From an uncultured Corynebacterium sp. (GTDB lineage: Bacteria; Actinomycetota; Actinomycetes; Mycobacteriales; Mycobacteriaceae), in assembly GCA_945631445.1 (NCBI GenBank), contig CALZCR010000051.1, forward strand, positions 1 through 8,286: a stretch of DNA of 8,286 nucleotides, given 5' to 3'. The notes below the pieces were generated by a model, which saw only the letters and a list, made by a program, of their open reading frames with translations, was not told the DNA's origin and did not search any database. Each line of letters starts with the position of its first letter. The first letter of the stretch is position 1. A program made the position numbers and the translations under genes. Below are positions 1-4,850 of the stretch, one piece after another.

Positions 1-105
1 CGCGGGTTGTTGAAGGAAGTGGCACGGGAACAAGGCATCGGCCTGGATCATCCCGACATGGCCGACGAGGAGTCGGCTGAAGCACAGAAAAAGAGCAAGA
101 AGTAG
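1..105 (+). CDS. sigH: RNA polymerase sigma factor SigH, C-terminal end (partial)
   Basis: Only the last 34 codons are in the window, open at the left edge and ending in TAG at 103-105. The visible peptide begins RGLLKEVAREQGI and ends in a charged, Lys-rich tail (AQKKSKK). This resembles the end of the region 4 helix-turn-helix of group 4 (ECF) sigma factors of the SigH/SigR class, which direct transcription of thiol-redox and heat-stress genes. The body of the protein is out of view, so the call rests mainly on the next gene: an RshA/RsrA-type anti-sigma factor starts 24 bases downstream on the same strand, the usual sigH-rshA arrangement in corynebacteria and mycobacteria. Co-transcription is inferred. 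Confidence 0.8.
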   Translation, partial: RGLLKEVAREQGIGLDHPDMADEESAEAQKKSKK

Positions 106-129
106 AGCGCGGAAAGGGTGAGCGGTCAC

Positions 130-411
130 ATGAACGCTGCAGGAGAGGCCGGGAAACCGCAGGAACCATGCGGTTGCGACGGCCGGCACGTCCACGAGGC
201 GCTGTGCGCGCTGTTCGACGACGGACAGCTGACGCCGGAGCGGGCGGAACAGATCCGGAAGGAATTCGCGGAGTGCCCCTCCTGCAGCGGCCGGATGCAG
301 TCGGAGGCGTTGATCCGGGAGTTGTTGCAGCGGTGCCGCTGTGACGACCCCGCCCCGCAGGCCCTGTATCAGCGCATCACCGCGCAGATCCGTTTCACCG
401 CCCGGGGCTGA
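130..411 (+). CDS. rshA: Anti-sigma factor of the RshA/RsrA (ZAS) type, with a modified zinc motif
   Basis: Predicted cytoplasmic anti-sigma factor that binds SigH and releases it on thiol oxidation. I chose ATG at 130 (93 aa), 12 bases after a GGAAAGG at 111-117; an in-frame GTG at 118 (97 aa) touches that element directly and is less likely. In the 93-aa numbering there is an N-terminal Cys-rich piece (C14, C16, H20, H22), a conserved-looking ALFDDGQLTPE helix segment, C49-P-S-C52, and a late C69-R-C71 pair, matching the layout of RsrA/RshA. The usual motif is His-x3-Cys-x2-Cys; here the His position is Glu45. Size and position directly after sigH support the call. Whether zinc is bound through His20 or His22, or not in the classical way, cannot be decided from sequence. 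Confidence 0.85.
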   Translation: MNAAGEAGKPQEPCGCDGRHVHEALCALFDDGQLTPERAEQIRKEFAECPSCSGRMQSEALIRELLQRCRCDDPAPQALYQRITAQIRFTARG

Positions 412-450
412 GGCCCTCCTGGGCACGTGTGGGGGAGACTGGTGGCCAGT

Positions 451-495
451 AAAAAGCCTGTGCCGCCTCCCAGCCGCTGCGGGGAGGCGGCACAG
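451..495 (-). terminator. Rho-independent terminator after bL37
   Basis: A near-ideal hairpin: a 14-bp uninterrupted GC-rich stem (458-471 paired with 482-495) around a 10-base loop that could add two more pairs. Read on the - strand it is followed by GCTTTTT (plus-strand AAAAAGC at 451-457), the uridine tract expected of an intrinsic terminator. It lies 18 bases beyond the bL37 stop codon. On the + strand no T-run follows, so any effect on sigH-rshA transcripts coming the other way would rely on the stem alone. Confidence 0.85.
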
Positions 496-513
496 TCCTT
501 GAAGGCGTTGAAG

Positions 514-588
514 TTAAGCGCAGGGACGCTTACCGCGGTTTGCGCTCTTCTTACGACGGTCCTTGCGCTTACGGCCACGCTTGCTCAT
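514..588 (-). CDS. 50S ribosomal protein bL37 (24 aa, actinobacterial)
   Basis: A 24-codon gene that is easily missed because of its size. The peptide starts MSKRGRKRKDRRKK and ends NRGKRPCA: 14 of 24 residues are Lys or Arg. This is the pattern of bL37, the very small basic protein found in mycobacterial 50S subunits, where it binds rRNA (family knowledge; the mycobacterial form ends GKRPNA). A strong Shine-Dalgarno AAGGAG (plus-strand 595-600) lies 6 bases before the ATG, and a strong terminator follows the TAA, so it looks monocistronic. It sits between rshA and whcE. The penultimate residue is Cys, where I expect Asn. No other function fits such a peptide as well. Confidence 0.9.
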   Translation of the reverse strand: MSKRGRKRKDRRKKSANRGKRPCA

Positions 589-614
589 GTGGATCTCCTT
601 GCGGAATAGAGGGA

Positions 615-636
615 TAGGGTTGTCGTTTCAACCCTA
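615..636. repeat. Perfect 8-bp inverted repeat between whcE and bL37
   Basis: TAGGGTTG (615-622) and CAACCCTA (629-636) form a perfect dyad around a 6-base loop. It lies after the end of whcE and 26 bases before the bL37 Shine-Dalgarno, both on the - strand. As RNA it could be a weak whcE terminator, but only TCCCTCTATT follows instead of a U-run. As DNA it overlaps the place where the bL37 promoter should be (a TTGAAA on the - strand at 631-626), so it could equally be an operator. Role not resolved. Confidence 0.5.
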
Positions 637-707
637 GCGGGCGGGCTCGTGGGCGTGGAAATCATCGCCGCTTTCAGGTGCGACGCCGTTGCCCTGGGCG
701 GTGTCTG

Positions 708-968
708 TTAAGCGGTGATGCGGGCGCGGCCGCGGCCACGCTTGTTCGCGCGCGGGAGGGCGCGGCGCTCTTCCTCGCTCATGCCGCCCCAGACGCCGGC
801 GTCCTGGCCGGTTTCCAGCGCCCACTTCAGGCAGGTGGAGGTGACGGGGCAGCGGTTACAGACGAGCTTGGCCTTGGCGATCTGGCTCAGGGCCGGGCCG
901 GAGTTACCGACGGGGAAGAACAGCTCCGGGTCTTCGTCGCGGCAGACTGCTTCGTTGCGCCAATCCAT
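708..968 (-). CDS. whcE: WhiB-family iron-sulfur transcriptional regulator, WhiB1/WhcE type
   Basis: An 86-aa WhiB protein. The four cluster-binding cysteines are present as C9, C37, C40 and C46 (C-x2-C-x5-C in the second part), followed by the turn motif GVWGG at 58-62 and a basic C-terminal tail (NKRGRGRAR) that contacts DNA in this family. The N-terminus MDWRNEAVCRDEDPELFFPV is almost that of mycobacterial WhiB1, including the Trp3 and Phe17-Phe18 residues used to hold the primary sigma factor. Such proteins carry a [4Fe-4S] cluster sensitive to O2 or NO. In C. glutamicum the gene next to sigH-rshA is whcE, linked to oxidative and heat stress survival, hence the symbol; whiB1 is the mycobacterial name. 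A Shine-Dalgarno AAGGAG (plus-strand 979-984) lies 10 bases before the ATG. No clear SigH-type GGAA-N16-19-GTT promoter is visible upstream. Confidence 0.93.
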   Translation of the reverse strand: MDWRNEAVCRDEDPELFFPVGNSGPALSQIAKAKLVCNRCPVTSTCLKWALETGQDAGVWGGMSEEERRALPRANKRGRGRARITA

Positions 969-1196
969 GATTGATGTTCTCCTTTAATTTTTGAACGTGA
1001 ATGTGTCTAGATCGTGTACGGGCAAAGTGCGCACCGGTGCACGGAGGATCCGGGGATCTTCCGCGCAAAAGATAAGAACAAGCGCAACGGGTGGGACAAG
1101 CAGACCGGGAATGCCCGCTCTCCGGTCATCCGGTGGCGGGCGCCGTCGGCCCCATCCTCAGTTCACGCTATGTTTACCCCGCGGTGTCTCAGGGTT

Positions 1197-1225
1197 TGCG
1201 CCGAGTTTGTCGGCGCGTTGTTTTT
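1197..1225 (+). terminator. Orphan terminator-like hairpin, plus strand
   Basis: GCGCCGA (1198-1204) pairs with TCGGCGC (1210-1216) around the loop GTTTG, followed directly by GTTGTTTTTG. On the + strand this has the form of an intrinsic terminator. No + strand gene precedes it (whcE is antisense), so it would end an unknown transcript, or form a structure in the whcE leader on the other strand, where no U-run follows. Confidence 0.45.
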
Positions 1226-1281
1226 GCTACCCGTGAATAATGACATGTTAATCGGAAGTTGGCCATAGGTAAGCGCGAAAA

Positions 1282-1297
1282 TGTGGCAGGATTCACA
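1282..1297. promoter_or_regulatory. Candidate GlxR/CRP-family binding site
   Basis: TGTGG-CAGGAT-TCACA matches the CRP-family dyad TGTGA-N6-TCACA at 9 of 10 arm positions with the correct 6-base spacer. GlxR is the cAMP-binding regulator of corynebacteria using this motif, and mycobacterial whiB1 is known to be controlled by the CRP homologue Rv3676. The site lies 314 bases upstream of whcE and 178 bases upstream of the GTG at 1475, so it could serve either gene. Confidence 0.5.
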
Positions 1298-1460
1298 AAC
1301 TATTGAGAATTCAAACGGGGTCTCCCCGACCCCCGAAGGGTGTTTAACGGGGATCATTTAACCGCGTTCACCACCATAAACATGGTTCTACGGGCGTGAG
1401 TGCGAAGAATGTTCGTGGGTCAAATCATTATGAGCGCGTTTTCCTGCGACCGGGGCACGA

Positions 1461-1466
1461 TAGACT
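1461..1466 (+). promoter_or_regulatory. Candidate -10 element for a leaderless transcript
   Basis: TAGACT fits the actinobacterial TAnnnT -10 element and lies 8 bases before the GTG at 1475, so transcription would begin at or within about two bases of the start codon. No Shine-Dalgarno precedes that codon. The -35 region (around TTTTCC, 1439-1444) is weak, which is common in corynebacteria. Confidence 0.5.
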
Positions 1467-1474
1467 CATCTCCT

Positions 1475-1948
1475 GTGTCTGACGCATCTGTAAGTTCATC
1501 TGCCGCCCAAGTGCCCGCCCCGACCGTCCTCCGCATCGGCGCCTTCACGACCGTCCTGCAGTCGTTGGTGGCCTTCGCCGCCGCTTTCTGGCTGATTTAC
1601 CGGGACCTGCAAACCCTCGGCGAAGAATCCCCCTCCCTGGAGACGACCGCCCCGGCCGCCGACTGGATCGGTACCGGCACCGCCGTCTTCATCTTCTTCG
1701 TCTTCGGCACCACCTTCCTCGGCGGCCTCAGCCTGTTGCGCGGCCGCCACTGGGGGCGCGGGCCGATCGTCTTGCTCGAGTTCCTGCTCGTGTTCGTCGC
1801 CTTCTACATGTTCAGCGGCGGCGCGATCCTCGCCGGCGTCGTCACCGCGATTTCCGTGGTGCTGGTGCTGATGGGCATGTTCCATCGCTCGTCGGTGGAA
1901 TGGTTCGCCACCAGCTACGGGCAGCGCGCTAAAACTCCGGGGGCCTAG
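1475..1948 (+). CDS. Four-helix integral membrane protein, unknown function
   Basis: I place the start at GTG 1475 (157 aa, MSDASVSSSAAQ...), because a -10-like TAGACT lies just upstream and the longer reading from 1400 adds residues that do not look like protein; ATG 1430 is the other in-frame option and has no Shine-Dalgarno. After a short Ser/Ala-rich N-terminus, four hydrophobic segments lie at about residues 20-42, 65-88, 97-114 and 117-136. A basic loop LLRGRHWGRGP (88-97) sits between helices 2 and 3, a pattern I associate with small actinobacterial membrane proteins near whiB1, such as Rv3217c; that link is recall and position, not alignment. No catalytic motif or signal peptide cleavage site is evident. 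The TAG stop overlaps the stop of the convergent gene. Function unknown. Confidence 0.8.
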   Translation: MSDASVSSSAAQVPAPTVLRIGAFTTVLQSLVAFAAAFWLIYRDLQTLGEESPSLETTAPAADWIGTGTAVFIFFVFGTTFLGGLSLLRGRHWGRGPIVLLEFLLVFVAFYMFSGGAILAGVVTAISVVLVLMGMFHRSSVEWFATSYGQRAKTPGA

Positions 1949-3186
1949 CGCAGCCCGACGACCCGGTCGCCGCGCTTTTCCACGACCGTCTCGCCTGCCA
2001 GCCCCACGAAGACCGGCCCGGTGTGATCGCCGCGATCCACGGGGATGACTCGCCGCACGTCCCCGGTGGATCCGTCTGCGACGGCCAGCCCCTCCGCGGT
2101 GGGGTACAACAACAGGTCCCCGACCGCGGCGCCGGCGCCCACGGCGTCCTCGAAGACGTGGTCCACCAGCAGCGTCTCCGGCGTCAGCAGGTAGAGGCGT
2201 TGACCGTCGAACCAGCTCATGTGATGCGGCAGGTCGGCGGTGGCGGGCATGAACGGCGTCGGCGGATCCGCGAGCGCCGGGGACTGCGGTACGGCCCGGC
2301 TGCCGCGCTCGGAGCCGTCCTCCGCCACGCTGAGCAGGCGGGGGGAGTCGTCCGCGGCGTCGGAGAGATACACCGCGGCCCCGTCCTGCCCCACGGCCAC
2401 CAGCCGGGCCGCCGGGTCCGGCAAGCGTCGTTCGTGGATGATCTCCGGGGCGCGGGCGTCCTCCGGCGTGGTCTCCTGGAAACGCAGCCAGCTTGCCGAC
2501 GGGTCGTCCGGGCACGTTTCGGTGATCGCGAGCATGTCCGTGCGCGTCAGCGCGGAGGTGATCGTGCAGCCCTCGTGCGGCTGCAGGTCCGGCTCCTGTT
2601 TCGCCTCCACCCGGCCATATTCCACGGTGCGCACCATGTCGGAGCGCCACAGCTCCACCCGATCCGCGCCGACGACGCCGACCCGGTCGTTGGAGCTGAC
2701 GGCCAGGGGCGCCTCTGAGGCGATCGCACTGCGGGTGCCGTCGTATTCGCCGGTGGCCGCGTCGAGGGAGACGGCGTCGCCGCAGCCCACGCCGGTGCGG
2801 TAGACCGCGACGACGTCGTCCCAGGCCGCGCCGAGCGAACACAGTTCCTCCGGGCGGCCATAAGACCAGATTTCTTCGCCGTCCGGCGTCCGCGCGGTCA
2901 CGGTGTGCCCGTCGTTGGTGATCAGCGACCCGTCGGCGATCAGCGGGCCGGGGTGGCCGGGGACGGGGGCGTCGGCGAGCTCGAAGACGGGCGAGAGCGT
3001 GTCGGGGACCCGGGCGGGGGATTCCACTGCGGCAGCGGCGTCTGCCGCGGGGGAATGCTCCACCCCGCGGATCGGCGCGCCCAACCACGCCCCGCCCAGG
3101 GCAAGTGCGGCGACGGCGGCGACTGCGCCGGCCCCGATCAGGTCCGCGCGGGTGCGCCGCAACGGGCCGCGGGCGGAACCGCTCAT
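1945..3186 (-). CDS. Membrane-anchored extracytoplasmic protein, Rv3212-like, propeller-like
   Basis: A 413-aa protein starting at ATG 3186, whose ATG overlaps the rhlE stop (ATGA), so translation is probably coupled to rhlE; longer in-frame starts lie inside rhlE and are unlikely. A basic N-terminus (ARGPLRRTR) is followed by one hydrophobic helix (about 15-36), an Ala/Pro-rich linker, and a long exported domain rich in short beta-type repeats such as DGHTVTARTPDGEEIWSYG (92-110) and DGAAVYLSD (268-276), which resemble PQQ or WD-like propeller blades. Four cysteines (C116, C135, C207, C225) could form two disulfides outside the cell. The arrangement of rhlE next to such a protein matches M. 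tuberculosis Rv3211-Rv3212. Substrate and role are unknown; no enzyme motif is seen. Confidence 0.8.
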   Translation of the reverse strand: MSGSARGPLRRTRADLIGAGAVAAVAALALGGAWLGAPIRGVEHSPAADAAAAVESPARVPDTLSPVFELADAPVPGHPGPLIADGSLITNDGHTVTARTPDGEEIWSYGRPEELCSLGAAWDDVVAVYRTGVGCGDAVSLDAATGEYDGTRSAIASEAPLAVSSNDRVGVVGADRVELWRSDMVRTVEYGRVEAKQEPDLQPHEGCTITSALTRTDMLAITETCPDDPSASWLRFQETTPEDARAPEIIHERRLPDPAARLVAVGQDGAAVYLSDAADDSPRLLSVAEDGSERGSRAVPQSPALADPPTPFMPATADLPHHMSWFDGQRLYLLTPETLLVDHVFEDAVGAGAAVGDLLLYPTAEGLAVADGSTGDVRRVIPVDRGDHTGPVFVGLAGETVVEKRGDRVVGLR

Positions 3187-4487
3187 CGGCGACGGCTCCG
3201 CGCGCCGCCCGCCGCCTTGCGCGGGGGACCGAAGCGGGTGACCGCGGATTCGGGGATGTCGAGTGCCTGATGCAGCTCGGGGGAGGAGGAGAACCACTGC
3301 GGCGGCTCCGGCACGCCCACCCCGAGCTCGTCGTCGATGACCTTCCACTTGAGCAGCTCGTCGTAACCGACGAGGGTGACGGCGATGCCCTGGTGCCCGG
3401 CGCGGCCGGTGCGGCCGATGCGGTGCACGTAGGTCATCGGGTCATCCGGGGTCTGGTAGTTGATCACGTGGGTGACGTCGTCGACGTCGATGCCGCGCGC
3501 CGCCACGTCCGTGGCCACGAGGATCTCGACGGCGCCTTCCCGGAAGGCGGCCAAGGATTTCTCGCGGGCCGGCTGGCCCATGTCGCCGTGCACGGCGCCG
3601 ACGGAAAAGCCCAGTTCCGCGAGGTCTTCCGCGAGTTGTGCGGCGCTGCGTTTGGTGCGGGTGAACACGATGGTGCGCCCGCGGCCGCGGGCCTGCAGGA
3701 TTTTGGAGACGACCGCGGTTTTGTCCATGCGGTGGGACTGGAAGACGACTTGTTCGGTGCTGTCGTGCGTGGCGGATTCGCCCGGGTCTTCGGCGCGGAT
3801 GTGGACGGGGCGGTCCATGAAGGAGCGGGCCAGCGTGAGGATCGGCCCCGGCATCGTCGCGGAGAACAGCAGGGTCTGGTGTTGCTGGGTGAGGGCTTGG
3901 ACGAGTGTCTCGATGTCGGGCAGAAAGCCCAGGTCCAGCATTTCGTCGGCCTCGTCGAGGACGAGCACGGCCACCCGGTCGAGCCGCAGATGCCCCTGCC
4001 GGTGCAGGTCCAGCAGACGTCCCGGGGTGCCGACGACCACGTCGACGCCGGCTTCCAGCGCCGCGATCTGTTCTTCGTAGGGGCGCCCGCCGTAAATGGT
4101 GCTGATCCGGACGGGCAGCTTGGTGGCCGCGGCCGCGAGGTCGTCGCCGACCTGCACCGCCAGCTCGCGGGTGGGTGCGATGACCAGCCCGCGCGGGGTG
4201 CCGTCGAGCTCTTCCACGTCGGCCGAGTCGAAGACCCGGTCCAGCAGCGGCACGCCGTAGCCGTAGGTTTTGCCCATGCCGGTGCGCGCTTGGCCGATGA
4301 GGTCTTTGCCGTCGAGGGCCAGCGGCAGGGTGAGCTCCTGGATGGCGAAGGTGCGCACGATGCCGAGATCGGCGAGCGCCTCGCAGATTTCCCCGGCGAC
4401 GCCGAGTTCTGCGAAAGTCGGGGACGGGGTGGGCTGCGCCGGCACAGTGTTCGCCGGTAGAGAACGGGGAGCTGACACGTTCTTCAT
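3183..4487 (-). CDS. rhlE: DEAD-box ATP-dependent RNA helicase, RhlE-like
   Basis: A 434-aa core helicase that unwinds RNA duplexes with ATP, as in mRNA decay or ribosome assembly. All main motifs are intact: Q motif (F25, Gln50 in TFAIQ), motif I ARTGMGKT (67-74), Ia APTREL (104-109), Ib GTPGR (153-157), II DEAD (178-181), III SAT (209-211), V ATDVAARGID (325-334) and VI HRIGRTGR (355-362). The C-terminal extension is short and ends in a basic tail (GGARSRRR), with no separate RNA-binding domain. The ATG at 4487 has a close GGGGA a few bases upstream; GTG at codon 4 is an alternative start. First gene of a two-gene operon with the membrane-anchored protein downstream, and divergent from the DUF3107 gene. 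Naming within the DEAD-box group is less certain than the family. Confidence 0.93.
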   Translation of the reverse strand: MKNVSAPRSLPANTVPAQPTPSPTFAELGVAGEICEALADLGIVRTFAIQELTLPLALDGKDLIGQARTGMGKTYGYGVPLLDRVFDSADVEELDGTPRGLVIAPTRELAVQVGDDLAAAATKLPVRISTIYGGRPYEEQIAALEAGVDVVVGTPGRLLDLHRQGHLRLDRVAVLVLDEADEMLDLGFLPDIETLVQALTQQHQTLLFSATMPGPILTLARSFMDRPVHIRAEDPGESATHDSTEQVVFQSHRMDKTAVVSKILQARGRGRTIVFTRTKRSAAQLAEDLAELGFSVGAVHGDMGQPAREKSLAAFREGAVEILVATDVAARGIDVDDVTHVINYQTPDDPMTYVHRIGRTGRAGHQGIAVTLVGYDELLKWKVIDDELGVGVPEPPQWFSSSPELHQALDIPESAVTRFGPPRKAAGGARSRRR

Positions 4488-4555
4488 CCTATCCCCACAT
4501 CCCTATGATGGGACATATACCTTCCAGACACCCACGAGAAAAGGATTTCACTCAC
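4488..4555. promoter_or_regulatory. Divergent promoter region of rhlE and DUF3107 gene
   Basis: This 68-base gap must hold both promoters. On the + strand TATGAT (4504-4509) is a good -10, with a weak TCTTCA 17 bases upstream. On the - strand TATATG (4519-4514) is a plausible -10 with TTTTCT 17 bases upstream. The two -10 elements are only 4 bases apart and face each other. A Shine-Dalgarno AAGGA (4541-4545) precedes the DUF3107 ATG by 10 bases. Confidence 0.45.
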
Positions 4556-4786
4556 ATGGACATCAAGATCGGTTTCACGGAAAACCCGCGCGAGCTCGTC
4601 ATCAAGCTGGATGAGGAGTCCCGCGAGGAGGCGGTCACCCGCATCAAGGAGGCGCTGAAGGCCGACGAGGGCATCGTGGAACTGGACGACGCCAAGGGGC
4701 GCACCTACTTGATCAACGTCGAAGAGGTCACGTACGTGGAGGTCGGCGCCGCTGCCGCGCACCCGGTCGGCTTCATGGGCGCTTAA
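4556..4786 (+). CDS. DUF3107 family protein (small, conserved in actinobacteria)
   Basis: A 76-aa acidic protein starting MDIKIGFTENPRELVIKL. The start at 4556 is set by AAGGA 10 bases upstream and by similarity to the start of Rv3208A (TB9.4). An in-frame extension to 4505 would run through the promoter. The layout is beta strand, long charged helix (about 19-36, EESREEAVTRIKEALKAD), then two strands (GRTYLINVEEVTYVEVG) and a short tail VGFMGA, as in the family. No catalytic residues, membrane segment or metal motif is visible, and the function is not known. It is followed after 64 bases by the DUF3152 gene, as Rv3208A is by Rv3207c in mycobacteria. Confidence 0.9.
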   Translation: MDIKIGFTENPRELVIKLDEESREEAVTRIKEALKADEGIVELDDAKGRTYLINVEEVTYVEVGAAAAHPVGFMGA

Positions 4787-4836
4787 GCCTGCGGGCACTC
4801 GCCTTCCAGCCTCCCGGCGTGTGGCGCGGCTGCGGG

Positions 4837-4842
4837 TAACCT
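4837..4842 (+). promoter_or_regulatory. Candidate -10 element of the DUF3152 gene
   Basis: TAACCT (TAnnnT form) preceded by TGCGGG, 8 bases before ATG 4851, again the spacing of a leaderless transcript. GAGGA (4843-4847) lies only 3 bases before the ATG, close for a Shine-Dalgarno. No -35 is recognisable. Confidence 0.35.
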
Positions 4843-4850
4843 GAGGAACT

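Larger units (their letters stand above)
969..1474. other. Gene-free region between divergent whcE and membrane-protein gene
   Basis: About 500 bases, more A+T-rich toward 1220-1400 than its flanks, with no credible coding sequence. It holds the whcE leader and promoter (- strand) and the promoter of the gene at 1475 (+ strand). Items seen: the palindrome GCACCGGTGC at 1031-1040; a weak sigma-A-like pair for whcE on the - strand (TTGTCC at 1099-1094 and TATCTT at 1074-1069, spacer 19, longer than ideal); an orphan hairpin with T-run at 1197-1225; a CRP/GlxR-like dyad at 1282-1297; and a 5-bp hairpin CGGGG-TCT-CCCCG at 1316-1328. The length and number of dyads suggest complex regulation of whcE or an unannotated RNA. 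Confidence 0.6.

Noticed and set aside
427..609. 60-codon + strand frame across the bL37 region
   Set aside because: Passes through a terminator hairpin and is antisense to the recognisable bL37 peptide; no ribosome binding site fits.
969..1110. A SigH-dependent promoter (GGAA-N16-19-GTT) before whcE
   Set aside because: The only GGAA on the - strand near the gene (plus-strand TTCC at 1059-1062) has no GTT at the right distance.
1329..1345. Second terminator-like hairpin ACCC-CCGAA-GGGT followed by GTTT
   Set aside because: Only a 4-bp stem with a short T-run; too weak to call.
1163..1357. 64-codon - strand frame in the gene-free region
   Set aside because: No Shine-Dalgarno, no family resemblance, and it spans the orphan hairpin and the CRP-like dyad.
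1496..3088. 530-codon open frame on the - strand, very Arg/Gly-rich
   Set aside because: It lies in another frame of the membrane-anchored protein gene and runs through the convergent gene. Its composition is that of a high-G+C shadow frame with no domain.
3105..4460. 451-codon open frame on the + strand
   Set aside because: Antisense to rhlE, whose full set of DEAD-box motifs proves the opposite strand.
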